Shown here piece by piece: positions 54,436 through 63,149 of a stretch of 64,000 nt of DNA (position 1 is the first letter of the stretch; every line of letters starts with the position of its first letter). The DNA comes from Colwellia sp. MB3u-41 (GTDB taxonomy: Bacteria; Pseudomonadota; Gammaproteobacteria; Enterobacterales; Alteromonadaceae). Both the position numbers and the translations under genes were made by a program. The stretch covers positions 248,001 to 312,000 of the forward strand of contig NZ_JACGUT010000047.1 in assembly GCF_014076845.1 (NCBI RefSeq). The letters run 5' to 3'. The notes under the pieces are model-generated. The model did not search any database. It saw only the letters and a program-made list of their open reading frames with translations, and was not told the DNA's origin.

Positions 54436-54465
54436 AAAAAAGCCCTTATTAATGAAATAAGAGCT
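54436..54465 (-). terminator. Terminator between DUF3570 and apbE genes
   Basis: On the minus strand AGCTCTTATT pairs with AATAAGGGCT (one G-T-type mismatch), followed by TTTTT. Some read-through could still reach apbE. Confidence 0.7.
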
Positions 54466-54514
54466 TACAACATAACTTATAAAAAAATAAAGACTCTTGG
54501 CTAAAGTTTACCGC

Positions 54515-55843
54515 TTAAAACGAGTAGCTGACCTGCGCAATAATAGCATCGATACGTTCATATATTTCCATATTTGCTAAAACGCCAGGAGACTTTTGCC
54601 CAGCACTCTTTGGGTCTTGGCGATAATACTCAAGTCTAAAAGATAAATCGTTGCCATCAGCTAATTTCATACCATATTTTAGACCCACCGTATAAGCTGT
54701 CATTTCACCAATACGGTAATCAGCACTAGCAAACTCAGGTAGTGCATCACCTTGCATCAAGAAAGGTTGATAAAATTCTGCAGCAGCTTGTTGATAAAAA
54801 CGTAGATGTGGCTCTAAATAACTACCGTTTCCTAATGGAATATAAAAGCGTGTATCAACCGTATGAGAATCTATTTCCCAATCGTCCCACATATAACGAT
54901 AAGACACATCTAAAATAGTTTCATCAAAATGATATTTTGTTTGTGCAAAAACACTTTGCTTAGTGCGTTTATCAGGGCGATTTTCATATAAATAGTCTTG
55001 CGCAATACCGTTTGAATCAAGCAAACTTAATATTTTAAATGGATCCGTTAAATAACCATCAACGACTGAATATGAATAGTTAAGTTGCGTCACCATATTG
55101 CGATTAATCACTTGCGTAAAACCGACCATAATATCGGTGGTGGTTTTATCGTCATCACTTCCCATTCGAGTTGCATCGTGGCTACTTTCATCGCCATCAT
55201 CATGATAGGCAGCGGTCATCGACGCAAAAGGTTTAGGTAAACCACCTTCTGGCGTAAAGGTATCTTGAAAATGACTTAAGCCAAACGAAGCGATGGAGTT
55301 TTTCTTATTGAAATCATAAGCAATATTACCGTTCACCCCTAAAGATAGGTAATCATATTCTTTTGAAATATGTCCCCCTGCGCTGCCAGTATAATTTTGA
55401 GCTAATGCTTGAGTCCATTGTCCGTTCAACTGCACACGAGTATCATGAAAGGTATCATCGAGTGGTGTATCACCCGGTTTGATATCGTAATCGCCTTTAC
55501 CTGAAGGTCGGGTAAATGTTTGTACCTTTGGCTGTGCCACCGCGCCATTGGCTGAAGCGCCCGTTAATGCATCGATGGTTAACTTTACATTTAAAATACT
55601 GTCGTCACTGTAGATTTTATTCGCATTAAAAACGGCTTCTGCCGCTGAGACACGATTAGCCTCGCTGTAGTATAAAAAGGCTGAATCAAAAGACCAGCTA
55701 TCTTCAGTAGGCTCAACCGAAGTTGTCGCAGCCGCAACCTGAACACTGCCTAACAAAGCTGTTGTTGCTAAAGTTAACGCCGCTTTAAGGTTAGCTTTAT
55801 TCACCGTTTTTTTCATTTCATTATCATCATTAATTAATTGCAT
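54515..55843 (-). CDS. DUF3570 family outer-membrane-type protein with a flavinylation-like motif
   Basis: About 442 residues from the ATG at 55843 (MQLINDDNE). This start is preferred because GGAGGAGG lies 7 nt upstream; an ATG at 55816 would give a shorter leader. A hydrophobic stretch (ALTLATTALLGSVQVAAA) acts as the signal peptide. The body alternates aromatic strands and ends in IIAQVSYSF, the C-terminal signature of an outer-membrane barrel. Residues 91-97 read DALTGAS, close to the ApbE target D-G/A-x-S/T-G-A-S/T, and apbE is the next gene. Its start overlaps the DUF4266 gene by 10 bp. The family has no known function. Confidence 0.85.
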   Translation of the reverse strand: MQLINDDNEMKKTVNKANLKAALTLATTALLGSVQVAAATTSVEPTEDSWSFDSAFLYYSEANRVSAAEAVFNANKIYSDDSILNVKLTIDALTGASANGAVAQPKVQTFTRPSGKGDYDIKPGDTPLDDTFHDTRVQLNGQWTQALAQNYTGSAGGHISKEYDYLSLGVNGNIAYDFNKKNSIASFGLSHFQDTFTPEGGLPKPFASMTAAYHDDGDESSHDATRMGSDDDKTTTDIMVGFTQVINRNMVTQLNYSYSVVDGYLTDPFKILSLLDSNGIAQDYLYENRPDKRTKQSVFAQTKYHFDETILDVSYRYMWDDWEIDSHTVDTRFYIPLGNGSYLEPHLRFYQQAAAEFYQPFLMQGDALPEFASADYRIGEMTAYTVGLKYGMKLADGNDLSFRLEYYRQDPKSAGQKSPGVLANMEIYERIDAIIAQVSYSF

Positions 55844-56058
55844 CCACAACCTCCTCCACCAAAGCTTTTACCGCCACTTGATGCTTCTTTACTGAAATAA
55901 ATATGGTCATCAAGTGCTGAATCAATTGGCGAAGATGTTAAGGCCATTTGCTCTTTTGCTAACAGATCGCGTTCCCAAGGTTCGACACCTAAACTAGAAC
56001 AACCAGATGCTAAAGTTACCGTAGCCAAGATGAATGAGTACTTAAATTTATTTTTCAT
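55834..56058 (-). CDS. DUF4266 small lipoprotein
   Basis: 74 residues with a lipobox (TLASGC, lipid Cys20). VEPWERDLLAKEQMAL is the conserved DUF4266 segment. It ends in SSGGKSFGGGGCGCN, a flexible Gly tail with a C-x-C pair (71, 73). Its Gly codons GGTGGAGGAGGT also supply the ribosome site for DUF3570, so the two proteins are translationally coupled. The CxC suits metal binding or disulfide exchange with the neighbouring TlpA-like protein. Confidence 0.85.
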   Translation of the reverse strand: MKNKFKYSFILATVTLASGCSSLGVEPWERDLLAKEQMALTSSPIDSALDDHIYFSKEASSGGKSFGGGGCGCN

Positions 56059-56090
56059 TAAAAACCTCGTTATTTTCTTTGTATTATCGG

Positions 56091-56618
56091 TTAGAGAGCA
56101 AGTAACTGTTGAATTTCTTGTTCGTATTGTGAAACTTTTGCGGTAAAAAAACCACTGTGTGCGTATTTAATCTCGCCTTCCTTGTTTATGATCAAACTAC
56201 TTGGCATACCTTGAATTTTAAAAAAGCGCGCTAAGTCTCCTTTAGGATCATAAACAACTGCAAAGTTGGCAGAATTATCCTGTAAAAATTCTTTTGCCAA
56301 GGCTTGTTCCGCATCAAGATTAATACTAACCACTGTAAAGCCTTTTGATTGATGCTCACGTTGCATTTTATTCATCCACGGGAATGATTTACGACAAGGT
56401 CCACACCAAGACGCCCAAAAATCAACATAAATCACTTCACCACGGTGCTGAGCGATTAAGCGGTCTAATTGCGTTTTAGCTGAAATTTTTGCGACACTTT
56501 GTGCTTGGGCAGCACTTAAAAACAGAAAAAAAGTTAGCGTTAATAAAGAAACGAATTGAAGTTTTTGAGCCACCGAAGGAGCGGTTTTACAGGGATGTTC
56601 GATAAGGTGTATATTCAC
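56091..56618 (-). CDS. TlpA-like thioredoxin of the DUF4266/DUF3570/ApbE cluster
   Basis: 175 residues with a signal anchor (FVSLLTLTFFLFLSAAQAQ) and a thioredoxin fold with FWASWCGPCRKSFPWM at about 69-84. GMPSSLIINKEG is the cis-Pro loop. It is the first gene of the cluster, 32 bp upstream of DUF4266. A role in reducing the CxC of DUF4266 or Cys of a partner is inferred. Paralogous to the thioredoxin-like protein at 10860, which has WCAPC. Confidence 0.88.
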   Translation of the reverse strand: MNIHLIEHPCKTAPSVAQKLQFVSLLTLTFFLFLSAAQAQSVAKISAKTQLDRLIAQHRGEVIYVDFWASWCGPCRKSFPWMNKMQREHQSKGFTVVSINLDAEQALAKEFLQDNSANFAVVYDPKGDLARFFKIQGMPSSLIINKEGEIKYAHSGFFTAKVSQYEQEIQQLLAL

Positions 56619-56662
56619 TAAAATACCATCAAAAAATATAAGTAATTCAATGATAATTCAGT

Positions 56663-56685
56663 TTTCTTAAGGAAAACTTAAGAAA
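56663..56685. repeat. 9-bp inverted repeat between GST and TlpA genes
   Basis: TTTCTTAAG and CTTAAGAAA around a five-base loop. It lies downstream of the GST gene and about 45 bp upstream of the TlpA-like start. It has no T run, so it could be a weak terminator or an operator for the cluster. Confidence 0.55.
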
Positions 56686-56692
56686 GTATTTT

Positions 56693-57373
56693 TTAAGTTT
56701 CGCCACCAAAAATAACGAGCTCTCTTTTTTCTAGCCATAATGGATATTGGGTCATCACTTTACTGAACATTCGGCTTTGCAAATAGTTATTTAACCATGC
56801 TCGTAGTCTGGGGTATGGTGAATGTAGATACCATTGGCGCTCGACTTTTGAAAATTTACGAATAAAAGGCAACAAGGCGATATCAGCTACACTGGCTTTG
56901 TTTGACATCAAAAAATCATTGAACTGTAAACGTTGCTCTAAATCTGCGATGTACTTTTCACATGCTTTTCTGTCATTTTCAAGTGAATCTTCATGATAAC
57001 GTTTTGCACATTGATATTTATCAAAACAGGCTTTAAATTCATTATCGAACTGTGAAATTAGCAATAACATTTCAGATAATAAGTGAGGCGTTTCGCTATG
57101 CAACAAGTTATCAGGGTCACTTTCATGTAAAGCCCATAACATAACGTCTAAACTTTCTTCAATAACGACTATTTTATCTGGGACCTGTTCAGTGACTAAA
57201 ACGGGCACAGTTCCTTTAGGTGATGCCTTGAGCATTTCATCAGGTTTGTCAGTTAACACTAAATCTCGCAGTGCAACTTTTTGTTTTGCATAATATATTG
57301 CGATTCTTGCACGCATAGCATACGGACAGTTTCGAAGAGAATATAATATAGGTAAGGGTAAATTTGACGTCAT
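56693..57373 (-). CDS. Glutathione S-transferase-like protein
   Basis: About 226 residues from the inner ATG at 57373, because the family starts near PILYSLRNCPYAMRARIAI; the longer start at 57427 adds 18 hydrophobic residues. NCPYAMRAR resembles the glutaredoxin/Cys-GST active site (CPYA). SPKGTVPVL holds the cis-Pro and EESLDVMLWAL the glutathione-binding Glu-Ser. The C-terminal helical domain is present (VADIALLPFIRKF). Divergent from the U32 gene 114 bp away. Confidence 0.88.
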   Translation of the reverse strand: MTSNLPLPILYSLRNCPYAMRARIAIYYAKQKVALRDLVLTDKPDEMLKASPKGTVPVLVTEQVPDKIVVIEESLDVMLWALHESDPDNLLHSETPHLLSEMLLLISQFDNEFKACFDKYQCAKRYHEDSLENDRKACEKYIADLEQRLQFNDFLMSNKASVADIALLPFIRKFSKVERQWYLHSPYPRLRAWLNNYLQSRMFSKVMTQYPLWLEKRELVIFGGET

Positions 57374-57486
57374 GGTGATTTTATTTATAAAAAATATACA
57401 AGAATAAGTTACTTTAACGGTATTCATTAAGGAAATATATCGGTAAAATCGCCACCTTTAAATTTAAGTGAAGAATAAGTGACCTC

Positions 57487-59799
57487 ATGGATCCAAAAAT
57501 AGAATTATTAGCACCCGGCGGTGATGTCGAAGCAATTAAAGCAGCTATTATTGCTGGCGCCAATGCCGTTTACTGTGGCCTAGATACTTTTAACGCCAGA
57601 AATCGTGCTACTAATATCTCATTTGATCAGCTTGTGGGTGTTATTCGCTTAGCTCATCAGTATCAATGCGAAATTTTTTTAACCTTGAATGTTGTTATTT
57701 TAGAACGCGAATTTGCTTCACTGGCTAAATTATTAACCAAACTTGCTAACACCACACTCGATGGCGTTATTGTGCAAGATATTGGTATGTTCTACATTCT
57801 TAAAAAGTATTTCCCAACACTTGATATTCACGCATCAACACAATTAACAACACATAATGTTGGTCAAATACCTTTCTTGAAAAAACTTGGCGCGTCACGC
57901 GTGAATTTATCAAGAGAGTTAGATTTACGTGAAATAACGGCTATGGCAGCAGCAGGTAAAGCGCATGATACGTTAACTGAAGTTTTCGTGCATGGTTCAT
58001 TATGTGTCGCATTTTCTGGGCTGTGTTATTCAACTTCTGCCAGTGTCGGTAATTCAGGTAATCGTGGTCGTTGTAGCCAAGCTTGTCGTGAAGAATATGA
58101 GCCAACGGCAACAGGTAATAAATTCCCGTTAAATATTAAAGATAACTCTGCATTTTTTGATTTACCTGCACTTATTGAAGCGGGTGTTCATTCATTTAAA
58201 ATTGAAGGCCGAATTAAAGGCGCGAGCTATGTACACACGGTTGTTGACAGCTTTCGTAAGCAAATTGATGGTTTTCTTAAAACGGGTGAGCTACTTGAAG
58301 ACGGTGAAAGACTATACAAAGTATTTAACCGCGATTTTTCTAACGCCTTTTTACGTGGCGATTTAAACCAATCAATGTTTACAGAAAACCCGCGTGATAA
58401 TTCTAAATATTATGCCGTAGATAAAAGTAATGCGATTTCTGTTGTACAAATTCAAGAAGTTGAGCAAAAGCTTAATGATGAGAAGCAAGTTATAAACGCT
58501 TCTGTTGACGATAAAATAAAACACTTAACGATTGATAAAATACCGTTAACGTTAACTTTTTCAGGGCAGAGTGATCAACCACTCACCTTAACAGTAACCA
58601 CAAAAGAACTTTCTCAACAACAACCTTTTGTTGATGCTGACAACAGCGATAAAGGCATAGAAACAAAAAGTTTTGAACTAAAGTCACAAAGTGTTTTAGT
58701 AAAAAGTGGCAAAATCAGTATTGATAGGGAGACCGTTGAAAAGCGCTTTAAGAGTTTCAATAATGCACATTTCAACCTTGTAGAAATACTCACACAAGGC
58801 TTAGAAGACGGTTTAAGTATTCCTTTTAAAGAATTAACGGTGTTAAAAAATCAAGCCGCATTCCTTTTAAACAATTCAAAACCCGTAATAGCTGAAGTGC
58901 AATTACCTAAGTTAACTAGGCATCCGAAAGTAACAACCACGGTTGATGCAAAAGCAGAGCTATCCATTCTTATTTGTGATGAAAGTGATGTAGAATTAGC
59001 CAGTTTAACTGATGCTGACATTTACTTTAAACTGCCTGAAGCTTATAAACGCGGTTGCACTAAATATGTTGGTTTTCTAAAAGACAACCCTCGTCTTATC
59101 CCTTGGTTTTCTTCGGTATTAATTGGTAAAGATTACGACGTCGCAGTTAACATATTAGAACAAGTAAGACCTGAGCTTATTGTGACTAATAATACCGGTA
59201 TCGCTTATGAAGCCAACCGGTTAGGTATTCAATGGATAGCAGGTCCATTTCTAAACACCACGAACTCTTACGCTTTACTTGCGATGCAAGAAGGGTTTGA
59301 TTGTAAAGGAGCGTTTATTTCTAACGAAATAAACCGTCAGCAAATCAGAAATATTGCTCGCCCTGAAAATTTCAAACTGTTTTATAGTATTTACCACCCC
59401 ATTTTATTAATGGCCAGCAGACAGTGTTTCTTTCAACAAAGTGTTGGCTGTGAAAAACCACGTATTGATAATGGCTGTATGCTGTCATGTGATAAATCAA
59501 CCAGCATTACTAATTTGAAAGGTGTTTCGTTTGCTATCGACAAACAAAAAGCAGGTTACCCAAGTATTTATAATCAAGATCAGTTTTTAAATACTGAGAT
59601 TATTGAAGACCTAAGTGATTTATTTGACGGCTTTATGGTTGATTTAACGAACATTGGTTCTGGTGATAAAGAAATGCCTGAAAAAGCGTTGTTAATTACT
59701 CAGTTTGAGGCGTTACTTAAAGGTAATTCAAACGTTTCTGAAACACTGAATGTTATGGTGCCAGAGTCAACTGACAGCCAGTATCACACGGGATTGTAA
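57487..59799 (+). CDS. U32 peptidase-family protein (RlhA/TrhP-like)
   Basis: 770 residues, longer than E. coli RlhA (653) or TrhP (453). IELLAPGGDVEAIKAAIIAG and VNLSRELDLREI open the U32 domain. Its signature holds four Cys (GSLCVAFSGLCYSTSA, GRCSQACREEYEP), the pattern that binds [4Fe-4S] in U32 hydroxylases. A DUF3656-like middle follows. The C-terminal third has a second quartet (ASRQCFFQQSVGCEKPRIDN, GCMLSCDKST). Relatives hydroxylate C2501 of 23S rRNA or U34 of tRNA with prephenate as oxygen source. No protease role is likely. Confidence 0.85.
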   Translation: MDPKIELLAPGGDVEAIKAAIIAGANAVYCGLDTFNARNRATNISFDQLVGVIRLAHQYQCEIFLTLNVVILEREFASLAKLLTKLANTTLDGVIVQDIGMFYILKKYFPTLDIHASTQLTTHNVGQIPFLKKLGASRVNLSRELDLREITAMAAAGKAHDTLTEVFVHGSLCVAFSGLCYSTSASVGNSGNRGRCSQACREEYEPTATGNKFPLNIKDNSAFFDLPALIEAGVHSFKIEGRIKGASYVHTVVDSFRKQIDGFLKTGELLEDGERLYKVFNRDFSNAFLRGDLNQSMFTENPRDNSKYYAVDKSNAISVVQIQEVEQKLNDEKQVINASVDDKIKHLTIDKIPLTLTFSGQSDQPLTLTVTTKELSQQQPFVDADNSDKGIETKSFELKSQSVLVKSGKISIDRETVEKRFKSFNNAHFNLVEILTQGLEDGLSIPFKELTVLKNQAAFLLNNSKPVIAEVQLPKLTRHPKVTTTVDAKAELSILICDESDVELASLTDADIYFKLPEAYKRGCTKYVGFLKDNPRLIPWFSSVLIGKDYDVAVNILEQVRPELIVTNNTGIAYEANRLGIQWIAGPFLNTTNSYALLAMQEGFDCKGAFISNEINRQQIRNIARPENFKLFYSIYHPILLMASRQCFFQQSVGCEKPRIDNGCMLSCDKSTSITNLKGVSFAIDKQKAGYPSIYNQDQFLNTEIIEDLSDLFDGFMVDLTNIGSGDKEMPEKALLITQFEALLKGNSNVSETLNVMVPESTDSQYHTGL

Positions 59800-59823
59800 C
59801 TAGCCCTTATAATTCATAACGTT

Positions 59824-59860
59824 GCAGCGTCTATTATCATAGTAAATAATAAAACGCTGC
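59824..59860. terminator. Hairpin between convergent U32 and RDD genes
   Basis: GCAGCGT (59824-59830) pairs with ACGCTGC (59854-59860), and the AT-rich loop can pair further (TATTAT...AATAATA). No clear T run, so a bidirectional terminator is only likely. Confidence 0.55.
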
Positions 59861-59896
59861 AGCTTATCGTGAATATTCACCCCTTCTCTGTAGCGT

Positions 59897-60496
59897 CTAA
59901 TTATTGGTATAACACACTTTTGTTTTCGCTACATAGTCATGTAAGCAACGCTTTTCTTTACCAAAAATAAAGAGTGGGTTAACAATACCTGCAATAAATT
60001 GACCACCAAAAGGCACTATTGAAAGTATTTGCATCGGTATCATACGCTTAAAGTAAATTGTCGTTAAATTTGCCTTGGTATTATCTAAATTCTCAATACG
60101 AATTGACATAAAATTCTTACCAATCGTTTGGCCATAATGGTAAAGAAGATAACCATGTAAAATAAAACCTACCATAATGCCATAAGCAAGTAACATCACC
60201 GATAAAGAAAACGTGGGGTCAGTAAGTATTTCAAAATCAACATAAATAAAAATAGGTATGACAGAAATTATGCCAATAACACCGTCGATTAAGGCGGCAA
60301 TGAAGCGATCACCTCTTGTTGCTTTTTCGCCAACTCTTTTTGTATTGTCAACTTCCTCAGGATGAATAACAGGCCTTTCTTGAATCAACCGGTTAATTTC
60401 CTCTGCTCTTTCAGGGTACTTCTCACTATCGATAGTGTCTGCTGCTGAATGTAGTTCTTCTAATGTATATGACGTAAAGTCAATTTTTGAATCCAT
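59897..60496 (-). CDS. RDD family membrane protein
   Basis: About 199 residues from the ATG at 60496, with AAGGAG upstream; a GTG at 60505 is the alternative. A soluble N-terminus (LEELHSAADTIDSEKYPERA) precedes the RDD domain: GDRFIAALIDGVIGIISVIP carries the Arg and Asp, three TM segments follow, and GQTIGKNFMSIRI is a family hallmark. RDD proteins are linked to ion exchange and membrane transport of unknown cargo. It is 19 bp downstream of DUF924. Confidence 0.82.
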   Translation of the reverse strand: MDSKIDFTSYTLEELHSAADTIDSEKYPERAEEINRLIQERPVIHPEEVDNTKRVGEKATRGDRFIAALIDGVIGIISVIPIFIYVDFEILTDPTFSLSVMLLAYGIMVGFILHGYLLYHYGQTIGKNFMSIRIENLDNTKANLTTIYFKRMIPMQILSIVPFGGQFIAGIVNPLFIFGKEKRCLHDYVAKTKVCYTNN

Positions 60497-60515
60497 GTAG
60501 ATCACTGCTCCTTCA

Positions 60516-61055
60516 TTAAAAAGAAGAATTAGTTTGTGTTAAAAACTCAATTTCTTCATTGCTTGATACTCTGTTTAGTATTTTATTGCGGTGCGGATAA
60601 CGCCCAAATCTTTCTATTATTATTTTATGCTGTTGTTCAAAATCTATACTTGAATCAACGCCATTGTCAAAATACAACTTAATAGCAACTTCATGTATTG
60701 CTAGAGATTCACTGTGCATAAACGGCATATAGAGAAAGTTTCTTTCAAGTGCATTTAAATATTTATCAGCACCAACATTAATCGCTTCTTGGGCAAGCGC
60801 TAAAGCAAGCTTATCAGCAGCAAAAGAACGTGGCGTATTACGGTACATATTTCTAGAGAATTGGTCTAATAAAATAATTTCAGCAAGCCGACCTTTAGGT
60901 GTTGATCGCCATAGAAATAACTCACAGTTGTTGGCCAACTGATGGACCGTTGAAAACCTGTTGATAATAAGTTCATCAAGCGCTAAATCTTTCACCCACC
61001 ATTGTGACGGTTCTATTTCTTTAAACCAGAAATTTAAAATATCGTCTTCGGTCAT
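60516..61055 (-). CDS. DUF924 family protein
   Basis: 179 residues. ILNFWFKEIEPSQWWVKD, LAEIILLDQFSRNMYRNTPR, SFAADKLALALAQEAI and FLYMPFMHSESLAIHEVA match DUF924, a soluble alpha-helical TPR-like family of unknown function. A strong AGGTG ribosome site precedes the start. Confidence 0.88.
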   Translation of the reverse strand: MTEDDILNFWFKEIEPSQWWVKDLALDELIINRFSTVHQLANNCELFLWRSTPKGRLAEIILLDQFSRNMYRNTPRSFAADKLALALAQEAINVGADKYLNALERNFLYMPFMHSESLAIHEVAIKLYFDNGVDSSIDFEQQHKIIIERFGRYPHRNKILNRVSSNEEIEFLTQTNSSF

Positions 61056-61092
61056 TTACAACACCTTAGTCCGCTTGCTAATGAAACAAGAT

Positions 61093-61344
61093 TTATTTAA
61101 AAGTAACTTTGCCGCCAATCATTTTAAATGCAGGCATGCCACGAATTAACATCTCACGTGAAAAGATACTTTCGCAGTTTGGACAAACGCAAGGGATAAC
61201 AGTAAAGTCTTTAACTATACGTACTTTAAAACATTTAACTAAAGCCCCTTTACCGCCTTTTTTATACTTATACAAAGGTGCTCTGCACTTACTGCAATAA
61301 ATATCGACAGACTTTTCCGGGACTTTCTTATTAGGCTTAGCCAT
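61093..61344 (-). CDS. Small zinc-ribbon protein
   Basis: 83 residues with two CxxC pairs, CSKCRAP near residue 17 and CVCPNCES near 53, giving a four-Cys zinc ribbon. A Lys-rich N-terminus (MAKPNKKVPEKSV) suggests nucleic acid contact. The family name is not recognised. It lies 37 bp upstream of DUF924 and 19 bp downstream of DUF2999 in a run of short leftward genes. Confidence 0.7.
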   Translation of the reverse strand: MAKPNKKVPEKSVDIYCSKCRAPLYKYKKGGKGALVKCFKVRIVKDFTVIPCVCPNCESIFSREMLIRGMPAFKMIGGKVTFK

Positions 61345-61363
61345 CAGTTAAAAATGTCAGCCG

Positions 61364-61621
61364 TTATTGATTTTCTTTTAGTTTAGCTTTAGCCGCTTCA
61401 ACCTTAGCAAAATCTAAACCTAATTCTTCAACCGCTTCTTTAATGAGATCAGGGCTAGTCATCACCATCATCATAATTGATTGCAGCTTCTCAGGTGGTA
61501 AACCTAATGATTGAATATTCATCATCGCCATCATTGGATTTTCAGTTAGCACTTGAAAAAGTTCTTTAATTTTTTCTTCACTTACATTTAATTCTTTTAA
61601 CGCCTGAATAATTGGGTTCAT
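61364..61621 (-). CDS. DUF2999 family protein
   Basis: 85 residues, all helical, rich in Met (TENPMMAMMNIQSLG, SIMMMVMTSPDLI). The sequence matches DUF2999, a small family limited to Alteromonadales and Vibrionales with no known role. First of the leftward run DUF2999 - zinc ribbon - DUF924 - RDD. Confidence 0.8.
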   Translation of the reverse strand: MNPIIQALKELNVSEEKIKELFQVLTENPMMAMMNIQSLGLPPEKLQSIMMMVMTSPDLIKEAVEELGLDFAKVEAAKAKLKENQ

Positions 61622-61800
61622 TATTTTTCCTAAAACTATAAAAATTATATAATTGCTATTGTCGCTATTTCAACAGACATTTACCAATATATTTTCTTGA
61701 TTCACTCACTCTATTTAATGTGAGTAAAGTTTACTCCGCATATTTTATTTTAGAGCGAATACAAAATAATAGAGATATTTACATCGTGTAACTAAGCGGT

Positions 61801-62699
61801 TTATCGAACAGGGATTTTTTTCTGCTCATCAAGTTTAATTAAATAGGCATTCCTACCAATGCCCATAAACTCTTCGTCAGTATAAACAACGGTATTATCA
61901 TCATAAAAAGTCACCGATTCTTTTTGCGTAATGGTGCCTAGATCTATTTCATAAGCATCACCTGAACAGAAGTCATCATCTTGCCAATTTTCAAATAACC
62001 CTAGTCTTTGTGAGTCGAGTAATACCAATTTCTTTTTGTTTGGACTTAGTGCCGCCAAAGTTATCCAACAAAGTTTCTCATGATGGGTACAAGTGCTAGA
62101 TGCACTGAGTTTCTTGGCTTGGTGATTAGCTGCATAAGCCCCTATTCGATATAAGTTAGTTTCTCCATCAAACGGCACCGTTCTATTGTTTGTCAATAAA
62201 TACAATTTCTTTTTGTAAAAAACAAACGCTTTTAAATCATATTTTTTCTGATTTTCTTTTGGCGGATAACTTATTTGCTCTGGATACATAAATTTAATTA
62301 TTTCAGCGCTGGTAGTCTCTCCTTTAATATCAATAGGGTTTTCTATTTTATATATCGTTAACCATTTTCGCTTATTCTCGTTATTACCAAAGTCTCCTAA
62401 AAAGAAATGTCCAAAATCATCTTGAGTCATGTCTTCCCAGTAAATATTCTTAGCGTTAGTGATAAAAACCGTTTTACTTATTGTCCCATCAGGTTCAACT
62501 CTGTATAAATTAGGTTGATCTCCTCCATCATTTATTGACCAAAGCTTACCTTTTTTATCAAATTCAATACCTGAAACTTCAGTGAGCTTTCATCCATGGA
62601 GACAAGCTTATTATTAAAATGATGCTTAATTGATGAGCCGACAACAATATAAATCAACGTACTAAAATAAAGGGTTATTTTAAGGCTATTATAAACTGT
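61801..62699 (-). pseudogene. Frameshifted membrane-anchored beta-propeller-type protein
   Basis: The obvious 209-residue ORF (61801-62430) is only the C-terminal part. The same frame runs upstream without a start (VSGIEFDKKGKLWSINDGGD, YRVEPDGTISKTVF, NAKNIYWED) to a TGA at 62590-62592. Another frame then supplies the front: a TM segment (LKITLYFSTLIYIVVGSS) followed by NNKLVSMDESS. Joining needs one base added near 62584. This gives the well-known pattern SGIEF...GDQP...WEDM...GDFGNN of exported propeller-type proteins. Two in-frame stops (62709-62711, 62700-62702) also precede the TM segment, so the N-terminus is lost or starts at a TTG (62657). It may be dead or need a sequence check. Confidence 0.65.
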
Positions 62700-63149
62700 T
62701 TAGGGCGTTTAAGAGGGCATGTTTTTTTTCCAAAAACGTTTTACCATTTTTTAGTTGGTTGTAAAACGCTTCTACCCAGTATTTAGCGATGGAGTGGTGT
62801 GCCATAGATTTTCATATAATGTAGCTTGGTTAACACTGGATTATAAAATGAAATAAATGAGGTAATCGTAGACTTTAATAGGTGGGCAAGTTTACAAAGT
62901 ATATACCAGCATCTCTATGATAAATGTATCTAAAGAGATGCTAAAATCAATCTGCATCTCTTGGTTTGGCTTATGGCTTAAAATACCACTAAAAAGCTCA
63001 AAATTAACGTTAACCGCTAGATACCTGTATAGCCTTTTATACGCGCCAATCCCTTGCACACTTATCTGGGCCACGAGGACCCACGATATAATGAATCTAA
63101 TAAATCAATGAACCCACAAAAGACTGGAGACTATATCAGTATTTGCCGT
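62700..63149. other. Intergenic region with an imperfect hairpin, no gene seen
   Basis: 450 bp between a frameshifted gene and the helicase. AGCATCTCT (62908-62916) and AGAGATGCT (62934-62942) form an inverted repeat, and GCATCTCT appears again at about 62954. Short ORFs on both strands have no family support. Confidence 0.45.

Noticed and set aside
62700-62750. ATG at 62747 with an A8 tract as the original start of the frameshifted propeller gene
   Set aside because: Phase checking shows that this frame meets stops at 62709-62711 and 62700-62702 before the TM segment, so the A8 tract alone does not restore it.
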